A stretch of 64,000 nt of DNA from Dicyema japonicum (Eukaryota; Dicyemida; Rhombozoa; Dicyemidae), in assembly GCA_011109175.1 (NCBI GenBank), contig RDEW01000004.1, positions 272,030 to 336,029 on the forward strand, in the 5' to 3' direction. Of the stretch, positions 48,680 through 60,990 are shown piece by piece. The notes beneath the pieces were generated by a model. That model searched no databases. It worked only from the letters and a program-made list of their open reading frames with translations, and was not told where the DNA came from. The position numbers and the translations under genes were made by a program. Every line of letters starts with the position of its first letter. Position 1 is the first letter of the stretch.

Positions 48680-51200
48680 CTTCGACTGACCCAGTGGATT
48701 GGACACGATTATTCTACTTTGCACCATACACGCTATGTGTCAGAAGAGGAAAGATCAGGAATCGCTCACGTCTATTGTAAAGGACAATATTTGCTTGTTT
48801 TCTTCTGGAAATTTGTTCAGTGACTCCTGAGAATATACCTTCAAGCCCTCAAACCACAAAAAACATGCCTCAGAAACTCAATGATTGGGAAGAGCGATAC
48901 ATCGCAAACTATCTGAAGGTGGAGTCTGGGCCGCCGTTAGGACTTTAGAAGAGCATAACCGTCTAATTGAGCCAACTGAACACTCCTACGATGCACTGGT
49001 TGAACGACATCCTGGTCCGCCAGTGGACGAACAGATCCTTACTTGCTCTGGAGAATTACCTAGTCTGATTATTTCTGAGGGGGACGTGAAAGATGCGATC
49101 CTCTCATTCGCTCCAAGCAGCAGTGGGGACTTGACGGACTCCGTCCAGGACACCTAAAAGACTTAATTGATCAGAATACGGGGAACTCTGGTGTTCGGCT
49201 ATTATCGGCTATAACGAGGTTAATCAACAGAATGCTTTCCGGAAGATTACCAGAAGCAATCCGTCATATTATGTTTTCCGCCAAGTTAATTGCCTTTGAT
49301 AAATGTGGAGGAGGAATTCGTCCTATTGCTGTTGGGTTTGTTTTTCGTCGACTGGCTTCTAAACTTGCTAGCAGAGCAATCCTTCCGATGCTTGTCAAAC
49401 AACTGCGACCAACCCAAGTAGGGGTCGGTACTCCTGGTGGATGTGAGGCGGCGGTTCATGCCGTTCGGATGTTTACTGGAAACAGAACGAACATGCCTTG
49501 TGTGGTCCTCAAGATTGACATAAAAAACGCCTTCAATACCATACGGCGCGATGTAATTTTGGAAGATTGTCTTACCCATTACCCGTCTATATATAATTAT
49601 GTTCATTGTTCGTATGGAAAACCGTCCAGTCTTGTACATGGGAAATACTTCATTCCCTCGTCGTGTGGTTCAGCAAGGAGACCCACTAGGACCGGCATTG
49701 TTCTGCCTCGGTGTCGACCGTGTCATGAGATGCCTTACTACTCCGCTGAACGTGTGGTATTTGGATGATTGCACCCTGGGAGGTCATCCTAACAATGTAT
49801 ATGACTGTCTACAGAGATTACTAACCAATTGGATACGCTTGGTTTAAAGCTAAACGCATCCAAATGCGAAATTGTTAATTATGGATTCTCCCGATATGAA
49901 TGGAATCGGATCCTATTAATGTTTCGGGGGATTATTCCTAAAATATCGGAAATCGAGCCGGATCATTTGGAAATACTTGGATGCCCTCTGGCTGAAACTG
50001 GAATTAACGACACTCTGTTGGCTAAAGAACAGCAACTAAGAAAAACTTTTTTACGCCTTGGGATGCTGGATGCACATACCTCTCTTTTTCTCATGAAAAA
50101 CGCTTTATCCACGCAGAAATTAAATTACGTCCTTCGAGGAGCTCCATGTTACCTGAAAATGCAACAACTCGGGGCGATTGACTCCCTATTCCGGTCTACG
50201 ACCGAACGTATTACTAATGTCGAATTCGACGAACAAGGATGGGAACAAGCAACCTTGCCCGTTCGCTTTGGTGGACTCGGAATTCTCTCACCATCTGATT
50301 TAGCACACCCGGCATATCAATCCTCATTGGACTCCAATCAGAATTTGATCATGATGATTCTCCAGCTCCCATCAGAGTCGTCAAAGATCGAAGATTTGGT
50401 ACACCCTAAAGTCAAACAACTCGGGCAGAGAGACCTTTATGAGTCTGTTGCGAGGATAAATACGAGAGGCTTTTGAAAATATCTAACCAACACCGACGAG
50501 CCTGTCTTTTAACTGCAAGATGCGAGTGGAGCGGGGCTTGGATCAATGCCCTACCATTGGAAACGTGGGAACTCACCTAGACGATGAAACGGTCCGCACC
50601 GGAGTCTCCATCAGACTTGGATTGAAAGTTTGTCAACCCCATGAGTGCCGATGCGGCCGGAAGGTCGACTGCTATGGACATCATGCCCTTTCTTGTCGAA
50701 AAAGCGCAGGTCGATTCGCTAGACACAAGGCTATAAATGAAGTGGTGAAGCGCGCCCTCGAGTTGGCGGGATACCCATCCATTCTAGAGCCAACGGGCTT
50801 GAGTAGGGATGATGGGAAGCGACCCGATGGAATTACTGTCTTCCCCTTCTCTCGGGGCAAATGCTTAATTTGGGATGCTGCCTGTACTGACAGCTTTTCC
50901 CAGTCGAAACTTTTGAGGTCGGCAATGAAAGCGGGAGAGGCCGCCCGTTTATATGAAAACTCAAAAATAAAGAAATACAGCAGCCTCCTAAACCGTTTCC
51001 ATGTACAGCCAGTGGTCGTCGAGACGAGCGGAGTTTTTGGCCCCAAGACGGTCTCTTTCCTTAGAGCACTTGGGTGTCTATTGACCAAAGCCTCGAAGGA
51101 GCGTCGGGAAACCGAGTGGCTTTTCCAAAGGATATCCCTGGCAGTAGTCAGAGGTAACAGCCACTCGATCATATCCGCTGGACTCAGTAATTAACTACTC
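48680..51200 (+). mobile_element. Family A LINE, best-preserved copy (RT plus endonuclease)
   Basis: 5'-truncated, lacking the PHD finger. From 48690 (DPVDWTRLFYFAPYTL) the reading continues through SFAPSSSGDLTD, FSAKLIAFDKCGGGIRPIAV, motif A VVLKIDIKNAFNTIRRD (~49510), VVQQGDPLGPALFCLGVDR, catalytic VWYLDDCTLGG (~49760), GLKLNASKCEIV, and LPVRFGGLGILSPSDLAHPA. The C-terminal frame 50520-51194 has a zinc knuckle (CRCGRKVDCYGHHALSC) followed by a PD-(D/E)xK-type core, GKRPDGITVFPF then CLIWDAACTDSF. Only about four frameshifts (near 49130, 49690, 49830, 50480) and no nonsense mutation in the RT core separate it from coding capacity, so it is the youngest A copy here. Confidence 0.88.
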
Positions 51201-51299
51201 ATGTTTCCTAATAATAAATTTGTTTTACTGAAAAAAAATGTAATTTATTGTTTAAAATGCAATAAAAATGTATGGAGGATATAATAAAAGCAAATAATT

Positions 51300-54030
51300 T
51301 TTTACCCTCGCTTTTTGGGGCACTATGATAAAAACGTCAAAATATGGTTATTTCAAGAAAAACGAAAGTCTCAACAACGAAATTTGGAAACTCTTCTCAT
51401 CCTCCGGGGACTACTACGGCTGAGTCATTCACTTTGGAGAACAAGACGCCGCACAAGGCAGAAGTTTCTAAACCTACCAATGAACCAACGAAATACGACT
51501 CTTCAGATATGACTAAACCAGCAAACGAACCAATGACAGCGAATCCCACAGACAACTTGTCCTTATTGATAACAGTCAATTACGCAACAGTGCTATAAGG
51601 ATTGCGAACATTCTATACCTCTTTGACCAATACGGGTGCATGAGGATGAGCCACAGAGGATCGGGCTCCTTCCGTCTGGACTTCCGAGACAACTCACACA
51701 TGGCCACCTACATGGAGGCCATAAATGAGACCTGTCCCTTTGGTCTGGACGACCACTACTTTAAGGCAATCTCAACCAAACCATCTGAGATTGTCCTGAG
51801 GAATCTTCCGTTCTGGGTGAGGGAGTACGACTCTTGGACTATCTCCAGGAGATAACTCCCTCAACTTCGAAAATAACCCGAATGTTCAAAGGATCGCGGC
51901 CCATGCCAATAGCGAAGGCCTCGATTAAGAATAGATCGGAAGCCACATCGTTAATACGTTGTGGTTTCTACATTGGAATGAATAAAATATCCTGTGAATG
52001 GAAGGGAAGAGGACCGCCGATCTGCTATAACTGTCAACAGGTTGGTCACTTTTCATACCAGTGCACAGGAAATAAAAAATGTTTACGTTGCACGGAAGAG
52101 CATGACATCTCCAAATGTAATAAGGACATGGATTCTGTACGGAAATGCATAAATTGCGGATCAACAAAACACGGTGCAAGGTATGAAGGATGCCCTGTTC
52201 TTGTGGAAACCAGGCGAAAGCTTATTCCCCAAGTCAAAAATACAGATCTGAAATCTATGAACGTCATAGACGACAAAGTTGAAACACTAACACGAAAAAG
52301 AATTATTGATCCAAGGGTTAACAAGCTCTCTTCAGCTAATCTACCGAAGAAATCGGCATGGCAAACCAGAGAAGAGATACCAGGAAGAATCAAAGAAGAA
52401 CTATATGAAATTATTACAAGACTGAGAGAACTTAGTGATACTTTGGGAGTGGATTTACGGGAAATGGTGGACCTGGCCATTGACGTCTACTTGTCTGGGG
52501 ACATGAACGCAAAGCATGTTGATTATGGATGTGTTGCAACAAATCAGGATGGAAAATGTCTTATAAAGTGGATGGAATCTGGAGAATTGAAAATTTTGAC
52601 GTCAGCAGAAATAAATCACTATGCAACTTATAGTGGTGATAAACTTGAATTGTTCATAATGCCTCTGACGATGAGTGAAATGTGTGATCCTCCATATATT
52701 GAAAATGACATAGGAAGTGAGCACATCCCACAAACGATTGAATTAAAAACTGGTCCGGTTTACACACGACATTTATTCATTGGATATGATGTCAGCAAAA
52801 TTGATTGGAATCACTTCAATTTCTACATCAGGCTGAAAATTGGTAATGTTTGTGATTTGGGGATTTCGAAACCGGAAGATATCGACATTCTGGATAACAA
52901 AATAAGATCTTTGTTGTTAAGTTATCTGGAAAATTATGGAAAAAGCAGGAGAATATGATAATAGGAGTAGAAGAATGCTCTTTGCGTCAGAAGAATAAGT
53001 CAGAAAATAAATTAAAGAGGTGTTGGGATATCTTCGACTCTCAGAACTTAAAATGCAGATCAAGTTAGTGAAGAAGAAAATAATGGACATTGTAAAGGAA
53101 ACTGAACAAAAAGTATGGAAAAGAGAATGTTCAAAGTTAGGTCGACAGAATCCAAAATTTTGGAAACTATATACAAGAATGAATTCTCCCAGTAGTAAGA
53201 ATGAAGAAATATCTCTCAAGTTAGATGATGGTCTCACTCTTCCAAAAGAAGAAATTCCAAATGTTTTACGTCAACTATTGATCCTATTAGTGTTATAAAT
53301 GAAAAATTTTCAAAGGAGTTTCTTAATTTCATGAATTTCTCTCTGGAAGATCTGGGTAGTTTGACAGAAAAAGTCTCAATGGCAGAAGTTAGAACAGCAA
53401 TTCGTGAATGCAAAACAAGGCCCCAGGATTTGATGGCATTCCTATGATTATGTTCAAAGAAGGTTCTGATGAAATATTGTCTGCTCTACGAGAGATGTAT
53501 GACTCGAGTTTTAGGCTCGCACGTGCCTCCTTTATGGAAACGATCTATTGTTAAATTGATTTTCAAGCCAGGAAAAGCAAGGAAGGATCACCTCAGTTAT
53601 AGGCCGATAAGTCTTGTATGTTCTATATCAAAAATTATGAACGTATTATATTTAAAAGCCTGAATCGATATATAGAGGGGCAACTTTCTACGACCTTATC
53701 AAATATGGTTTCCGTTTGGGAAGATCGTGTGGAAATTGTATTTACTCACTAAACTACGAAATTACAAATACATTTGAGAAGAAAAGTCAGTTGAGCCTTA
53801 TTTGTCTCGACATTTCAAAGGCGTTCGACAGTGTATAGCACAAGGCTATATTTTGTCAACTGGTATTTCTAAAATATCTGTGGCACAAATGTTCCTATGG
53901 CTGAAAAGACTATTTAACTGGGTGGATATCTCACGTGGTAGTCGGTGGAAGAAAGAAACTATGGAAGCGTTTCTATTGTGAAGATACATCAAGAAGGATT
54001 ATTCCCACGGGGCACAAGATCCACACTCAC
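51300..54030 (+). mobile_element. Family B LINE, ORF1 fused to AP-endonuclease, then RT
   Basis: The ORF1 RRM-like part is at 51640-51840 (CPFGLDDHYFKAISTKPSEI). Frame 51834-52958 (374 codons) contains two CCHC knuckles (CYNCQQVGHFSYQC, CLRCTEEHDISKC) and a third C-rich piece (CINCGSTKHGARYEGC). At ~52480 it runs directly into the middle of the AP-endonuclease (YLSGDMNAKHVDYGCVATNQ): the N-terminal half of the endonuclease is missing, so an in-frame deletion fused ORF1 and ORF2. RT pieces follow to ~53950: AEVRTAIRECKTRPQDL, KLIFKPGKARKDHLSYRPIS, FRLGRSCGNCIYSL, LICLDISKAFDSV. The end lacks the catalytic palm. Confidence 0.82.
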
Positions 54031-54357
54031 AAGTGAGGGGGAGACCCCGATATAGTTGTTTCGGTAAATTTTCAACAGATTATAGATTATACAAAAAAAT
54101 ATTAAAAAAGCAACGGCTTCTTGAATACAAAAGATAATGAAACAACGGCTTCTTGAATTAAATTAAATACAAAAATACAACGGTGATATCTCGAGACGAT
54201 TATCCAAAGTCTTAGATGTTTTTTTTGGTAGAATAAAAATAAATCATCTCTTCATTTAAAAATAAAGAACAATAAATATTTTGACTCTGATTTCAAGTTT
54301 CATTACTTATAAAATGACAAGACAAATCAAATAGTGAAGAACAATCCATATTTATGA

Positions 54358-54664
54358 GTTACCTAAATATATAGATATTAGACATTTTGATAACAGCCTT
54401 CAACACTATATGATTAATCCAATAATGTATTAATAGAATATCAAAGAAAATGCAATACAGGAAGAAATACGATGATACAAATAAACACAACAACCACTAC
54501 AACCACGACAGTTACCTAAATATAGATATTAGACATTTTGATAACAGCCTTCAACACTATATGATTAATCCAATAATGTATTAATAGAATATCAAAGAAA
54601 ATGCAATACAGGAAGAAATACGATGTAAACAAATAACACACAACAACCACTACAACCACAACAG
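54358..54664 (+). repeat. Tandem duplication of a ~153-bp unit
   Basis: The unit beginning GTTACCTAAATAT at 54358 is repeated from 54511 with near-identity, including ACAGCCTTCAACACTATATG, TGCAATACAGGAAGAAATAC and ACAACCACTACAACCAC. Differences are small indels (an extra TATA in copy 1; GATACAAATAAAC against GTAAACAAATAAC). Non-coding. Confidence 0.92.
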
Positions 54665-55029
54665 CGTTGTGAACTTAACGCTAAATGCATTAAAAGGTTC
54701 GCCATATTGTAAAACAATTTTTAAAAATAAATAAATATTAAATTAATCTTGATAAGTCAAAATTTGACGTTAATTATTCGGAACACTGAGAATTATTATT
54801 ATTTTTACTTCCAGGATCACTGGGTCAAAGAGAAAGAAATAAAAGTTCTCATCTAACTAAGTGATCCTAGACCGACAATGGAGAGGACGAGTCCGACGAG
54901 GTCGAGATTCCTGAACAATTGAACATAGCATCGGCTCAAAATTTCTGTATGATTTTAGATATTTTTGATAGTGTATGGAATACACGGCAGCTCGGTAAAC
55001 TAGCCTCTTTTACAAGTTTCTGTTTTAAT
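54665..55029. other. Intergenic, no supported gene
   Basis: AT-rich, then a GC-richer patch at 54860-54910. No recognisable feature. Confidence 0.4.
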
Positions 55030-56060
55030 TCGATTATGAGATTTTCAATCGGCTGGATTTCGAAGGTGACTCCCGAATCTTTGGTGTTTTGCTAATAGGA
55101 ATATTCTCCTTCTTTATAAAGATTTGTGGTTCGACACAGAACTGTCTTTTGTAAGTGATAAACAGCGTGACTGAGGACTTTGTTGCTGATGCGTTTCCGC
55201 TTCGAGAGCCATAGTTCCAACTTGCCAAGCATTTGCTGAGCGGACTAAGTCGCTGATTGAATGCTTCTGTCCTTGGAGGCAAGAATGATATCGTCGGTAT
55301 AAGGAGAGGATTAGGCAGTTTTCATTACAGGTTATTTGGCATGTTGTTTATGTAGAGATTGTATAGGGCTGGAGATTACGGAGTTTTCTTGAGGCTGTGT
55401 CGAAAACCTTTGTTATGTCACAGAGAGCAAGACTGTTGGTTGGTGTGGTTTATTGAATTGAATCCCTCCGTAATGAACTGGCACAGGGACGTTAGATCTG
55501 TTGCTGTGGAGTGTTTAGCCGGAATCCACGTGACCTTTGATAATTTGATTTTGTTTTTATTTGTAAAATGATCGGATTATGATCATTCATAGTTTCGCAT
55601 TTCACGCTCCATGAAATTGAAGAAGCCAGATGGGGAGACGCGATTGAATCGTCAGGGGATGATGGTTTATCATTTTGTCTTGAGGGGGTTTTTTTGTGTA
55701 AAAGTTAGGGTCTTTTATGATGCTAAATGTTCCCAAGTCTTCGATTAGGATGTCTTCCGCTTGTTTGACGTCAGCCAGAGTAAGTGTATTGTATTTAGGT
55801 CACCGCAAAGAGAACGTTCTTTAGTGAGCTGATCGACGAAAGTTTTGGGCAAGTGGCTGATGATGAAGGAGGTAGATATGAATTGATCAGAGTAAGACGT
55901 AACCATGGGAGTTGGATTTTTGTGGCCAGAATTTCGATACTTTCATGGTTTTGGAGATGGTTGTAGACGTATTTGGTGATATCTTCATAAGGGATCCCGC
56001 TTCGTATGATAGTTTAGTAAGCCTTCCAAGTTTTCCACATCTATCTCTGCGGATAACTGA
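55030..56060 (-). mobile_element. Family E LINE, AP-endonuclease and RT remnants
   Basis: On minus from 56060: traces of an AP-endonuclease end (GHKNPTPMVTSYSDQFISTS, then QLTKERSL near 55840), then an internal region (QAEDILIEDLGTF). Around 55300 comes the RT palm relic YTDDIILASKDRSIQSATSS, and 55282-55034 reads CLASWNYGSRSG and CVEPQIFIKKEN, the post-palm block. The expected YADD reads YTDD. Frames are broken throughout. Confidence 0.6.
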
Positions 56061-56589
56061 TTAAAAATATAAACTAATTTTAACTAAAATAACCTTATTT
56101 CTACTTTTAGTGGGAAATCCTCATGTTATAGTAATAGTGTAATTGTTATCATATGTGACATGGAATGTCACATCACCTGTCATTTGTAAGCATTCAAACC
56201 TACATTTTCGTATAAATAATTTTTAATTTTTATAGAAAAAATGTATTACAACAAGAAAATCAAATAATAATCCACAAAAAGAATGAATGAATTGTTTCCC
56301 CTGATAACTGCCAGAAAATCCTTTGGAACAACCATTCGTTTCCCGACGCTCATTGCTACTTTCAAAATCATTGACCCAAGCGTCTTAGAAAAGAGATCGT
56401 TTTGGCCCATAAAATGTGTCATGCAAGAAAACTTAATAGTGATTATTAGGGCAATTTAAGTGCTATAATTCTAGATTTCATTTTATTTAAATAAAATTCA
56501 TTAAAAAGCCTATTTTATAAATAATAATAACACCAGAAACCATAATGCTATTTATTAATTTTAAATTTAAAAATAATTTTTGATTGTCA
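56061..56589. other. Intergenic, no supported gene
   Basis: AT-rich. Around 56280-56440 there is a short GC-richer stretch similar in style to LINE tails (CGACGCTCATTGC, CCCAAGCG), perhaps related to 6200-6260 (TCATTAACCCAAGCGATCTTAG), but too short to assign. Confidence 0.4.
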
Positions 56590-56599
56590 AACATTTTTG

Positions 56600-58130
56600 G
56601 TTAGCTGGTGACGTGGCTCTTGAACTCCATGTCTGGAACACACAGTATCAAGCTATTGGACTTCTCACGTTTAACGTCAGCGGACTCTTTAGCGTTTGGA
56701 AACGGAAGGAACTGGTCGAGGATCTTTCAAATACAAGATTTCAATCGCCTGCCTTCAGGAGACCAAACTTCTAACGTGATCGAAGAACAACATGGGGAAC
56801 TTTCGACTAATCTTCCTTCCAGGTGGAAACAAGCACTATGGCTAGGATTTTGCAGTCAGGAAATGATCTATGCCAAGAGAGTCTGCCGATATTACAGTGT
56901 GAATGATAGAATCGGGATGTTGCAATTGAAACTGGATGACCTCTACCCGTCGAAGAAGTATCTAACTATAATACAACGTTTACGACGCCCTCAACAGTGG
57001 ATGGCTTAATAATAACCCTGAGGAGATTTGATGACTTTTACACCAGTCTTTCTGGCCGTTTTCTCCAAGTATGCTCTCTCTACATTAGTAATGATCGCAG
57101 GAGATCTAAATGCGAAAGCTGGCACCCAGGTTACGACCGATGAGACATTGAGACATTCATTGCGATTACAAATGGTTATTGCTAGACTTTCTCTAAAGAG
57201 ATTTATGATACTACAAAGAACAAAATGGAACACATTGGAACCACAGAACCCAACTCTAGATGTTATAATTTGGAATCCTTAATCAGTCAATCAGAAGGAG
57301 TCCTAGCATTCAAAGAATATCTGGATGCAGAACTAGAAAACATGCTTACAGATTTGCCGCCCGGAAAATCCTGGGATTTTGTAAAGCAGTCAATACATAA
57401 AGGAGCCAATCTGCATCTATTGAAAGAAAATGAGAAAATCCCATCGCACAATGTACACGGTGAAGGACCTTGCCAATAAACAGAAGACCATATGGATGCT
57501 ATATCAAAATACTGACGATTCGAACGTATTGTCAAAATTGCGGCTAGAAAGAAAAACTATCAAAGCAAAAATAGATTAAGAAGATAAAATCACTCAAGGA
57601 CAACGCTAGATTCTACGAGGCTGTTAAACAGATGAAAGGAAAGAGACCCCATCAACCGATAATGATAAGAGATGACAAAGGAACGCAGATTGTGGACCAA
57701 AGGGAAGTGGCTGAAATTATCGCTGCCCACTTTGGAAAACTTTTTAATCCAAGGAACGACACTATCATTTTAGAACGAGGGAAATTGGACTAAGAAATCA
57801 CATCATATGAAATTGAACTTGCGAGTTCCAAGTTGAAAAACAACAGGACTCCTGGCCCCGACGGACTCGGTGGTGAATTCTTCAAAAGTGGAACCCAAAA
57901 GCTGTATGAATGCATCGCTAGGATCCTGAATGAAATGTACTATTATGGTCACACGCTGACTCTAAGAGAGGGTATCTTGATACCTGTACAGAAAACGAAT
58001 AAACCAAGATCTAAGGTGGAGAACCTCCGTCCAGTCATATTAATGAATTCACTTGGGAAAGTTCTGGCGAACATAACACTACGAAAGATGGAAGGACGCC
58101 TAGATACTTTTCTAGTAGTCTAATTTGATT
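56600..58130 (+). mobile_element. Family C LINE, AP-endonuclease to RT fingers, 3'-truncated
   Basis: Plus-strand pieces: KRVCRYYSVNDRIGMLQLKL (~56880), LVMIAGDLNAKAGTQVTTD (57080), FKEYLDAELENML, then PHQPIMIRDDKGTQIVDQRE, and frame 57833-58123 with NNRTPGPDGLGGEFFKSGTQ and IPVQKTNKPRSKVENLRPVI, ending LANITLRKMEGRLDTF. The copy stops there; the continuation of this RT (RSTSDVLWSHKW) occurs at 59250, so 58130-59230 may be an insertion splitting one element. Confidence 0.75.
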
Positions 58131-58779
58131 ATCTTTCGCATATTTTATTTACCTTTATGATTAATGGTTGTTAGTATTGAGCCTACTTGACAAGGGAATG
58201 TCTTGTCACACAAGTAGATAATTGATCTGATGGTTAAAGTGGAGGCGTATCTACTGTAGGAAGTCTCAACTTTATGATGAAAGCAAGCTAGCCTTATATT
58301 TTGCGTAAAGATAGATGGGGTGATTGACTCAGGAAACATTGGATATCTAAAGTTTTGAATAAGGAAGTGCTGTGTGTCAACGGTTTTAAAGCGAGAATAC
58401 TGTTGCTACTATTTTTCATTTGTCTCCTGGAGGGAATTTTCCGCGATACCACTTCATTAACCTCTTGCTCCGTTAGTTATACATAAAGCTCGATTCATGC
58501 GCATCAAAAGAAGTGAAATCTTTTAAGTATCTTAGAACAGCTGTTGAGAAAATTATGAGTAAGTTATCCTACTTTGAACTCCGAAAAAAGAATATCACGC
58601 GATTTTATTTATGAGAAAATTAAAACTCGAAACTGAGATGCTTTTATTTATTTTTTTCATTTTCACTTTTTTTTCTAAATAAATTATTTTTTGAGCTGGG
58701 AAGTGGTTCCGCGTTAAAAACTGAGGACGCAGCTCTGAATTCTGACTTTCGAGAATTTCAAGATAAAAGTCTCCAAAAG
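58131..58779. other. Interrupting sequence between two family C pieces
   Basis: No host gene seen; the minus-strand frame 58861-58595 is without recognisable domain. It may be part of a later insertion into the family C element. Confidence 0.4.
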
Positions 58780-58865
58780 ATTCTATGTACAGCCCATTGT
58801 TGTCGAGACGAATGGAGTCTTTGGGCCAAAAACGGTCTCTTTCTAATATCGCTTGGGTCAATAAT
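58780..58865 (+). mobile_element. Family A LINE, tiny 3' fragment
   Basis: CTATGTACAGCCCATTGTTG, then GTCGAGACGAATGGAGTC and TTGGGCCAAAAACGGTCTC match the codons for FHVQPVVVETSGVFGPKTVS at 51000-51060, followed by decay. It is the C-terminal end of a family A polyprotein. Confidence 0.7.
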
Positions 58866-59229
58866 ATCGAATGTGTTAATGAGTGCCGGAAACCGAATAG
58901 TGTTTTATTTTATCAGTTCGATTATTTTGGTTGTCATGTTAGGTTATAAATTGTTAGAATTAAAAAAATTAATTTTATCTAAAAAAATGAACTATGAAGC
59001 TTTTTAATTTGTGCCAGTATTTACAAATGATTCATGTATTATACAAAAATATAGATCATCCAAATAAATCACGAATCTACGTTTTTTCAAAGAATTACTG
59101 AAAAAACAAAACCCAACGGAGGGTAGAGAAATTATTTTCAGTCGCGGAGATGATTATGTTTCGCATCTTGTCGCTTTATTAATCAGCACATCAGACAAGC
59201 CACACAAATTGAGAAATAATTTGTAATAC
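58866..59229. other. AT-rich, no supported feature
   Basis: Nothing recognisable up to the resumption of family C coding at ~59230. Confidence 0.4.
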
Positions 59230-60240
59230 CACCAATTCGATTCCGAAAAGGAAGATCTACTTCCGATGTTTTGTGGTCCCACAAGTGGAGATCTGCGGCC
59301 GTTCAAAAGCTCAAAATGTCTACAACCATCCTCGGAATCGACATTTCGAGGGCCTTCGACTCTGTCGACAGACGGAGGCTAATACTGGTTTTGGAAAGTT
59401 TCCTAGACGCTTCCACTGTCAGAATGGCCACCACCCTCCTAGCTGATACTTGGCTCACTGTAAGAGTCGGGGGAGCCTTGTCTCGGCGATTTGAGACGAC
59501 TGTTGGCACTCCACAGGGAGACCCATTATCACATATACCTTGAAGTAAATCCGGACAAGACTAAGGTGACTGAACTCAAAAGGGAAGAAACAAGAACGGA
59601 GGAGTACTGGCGCAAATGCAAAAAGCTTGGCTCCCTCCTAGGAGACCATGAAGAAATTACGAGAAGGAAAACTTTAGCACAAACTGCCCTCTCCAGATTG
59701 AAGAACACTTGGCTCCACAAAAAGGGCCTTGACATTACAACAAAAACTCGATTATACAACTCGCTAGTGAAACCCATACTATTGTATAACGCTGGTACTT
59801 GGGCCTGCTCAAGAAATGAACTGAAGAGGCTTATTGCGTTTCATAAAGGCCAACTACGGCATATGATGTTCGAAGGAAGTGATACGAGGATGTCATCCAA
59901 TCTTCTTTATAAGAGGACGAAGACCTCAGAAATTTCTAATGAAATTCTGGATACACGATGGAGGTTTTTCGGCCATATTCTGCGACTGGACCTAAATGCC
60001 CCCTCGAACGTAGCCATGGAGGATTACTTCATGTTGGAGGCCCCCCGTTTCCGTGGTCGCCCAAGGACGACACTGGCAGTCGTTTTTAACGAGGACCTCA
60101 AAGAACTGGGACGGCATCTTGGAAGTGGAGAGGATCTTGACTAGTTGCGCACTGTGGCTTTGAATAGGAGGAAGTGGATGAAACTAACCAGTGATTTGCT
60201 AACTCGTGTTGCACATGCTTTGTCAAGTCCTATGACATAG
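59230..60240 (+). mobile_element. Family C LINE, RT with catalytic palm deleted
   Basis: Frame 59271-59543 gives MWSHKWRSAAVQKLKMSTTI, LGIDISRAFDSVDRRRLILV and VGTPQGDPLS. The next codons jump to YLEVNPDKTKVTELKREETR (frame 59491-60144), so the ~80 codons that hold the YADD motif are gone, at ~59525. The remaining 200 codons to ~60144 are open: KKLGSLLGDHEEITRRKTLA, LLYNAGTWACSRNELKRL, RWRFFGHILRLDLNAPSNVA, RGRPRTTLAVVFNEDLKEL. The 3' end has (TAA)n-like sequence at 60249-60262. Confidence 0.85.
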
Positions 60241-60990
60241 CGATAAGTGCTAATAATAATAATTGTCAAACATAAGATTGTTTAAATGCAGCATTAAAGC
60301 TGCGACTGTTAACAACCGAACACGTCGTGAATATAATTTAATAAAGAAAAGAGAGTAAACGGTTATATAGCGGCTGCCCTGATTGCGTGGCTAGTCCCTC
60401 TCAGGATAGCGAGATTTGTCGTAAATTATTTTATGATATTGGTCATTTATTACGATAAATGTCATTTCTAATGAGAGGCAAAAAAATTAGTGACAAATGA
60501 TGTATGGATATCCGAGACATTTTCCTCATTCTTCGAATTTATATTAACAAAATAATTTCCCTCCAATAATCCAAATACCCTAAAGATCTCTATAATAAGT
60601 GACCTCAAATCATAAAATTATTATATTTAGACTACGTCATTATATTAAAAGAAAATCCAATCAAATCTATACAGGATGACACATTATCAAATTTATTTTT
60701 TTTAAGGCAATATAATTTTAATGCAAAAAATAAGTTAACAATTACTGGCTGCTCTCATAATTGAGAACGTTTGGTCTTTTATAGACCCAATTTTATACGA
60801 TTATGAGCGGACATTCTAAAAATATGTATTTTATTTAAGTTGTACAATATGAATGGTATTACGTAATTTTATAAATAATTGTGATTAAAATTACTAATTT
60901 TTAAAAATAAATAAAAATTTAAACCAATTAAGGTTAACCTTGTTCTTGTGGTATTTAATCAATATTTCTCCAATTAAAGTCTAATTGAAA
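60241..60990. other. Intergenic upstream of the syntaxin gene
   Basis: Mostly AT-rich. No gene is visible; the proximal promoter of the syntaxin gene is expected near 60900. Confidence 0.4.

Noticed and set aside
54860-54915. Hammerhead-ribozyme-like GAGGACGAGTCCGACGAGG
   Set aside because: The required CTGATGA core and GAAA are missing; the palindrome-like GGACGAGTCC is just a short hairpin.
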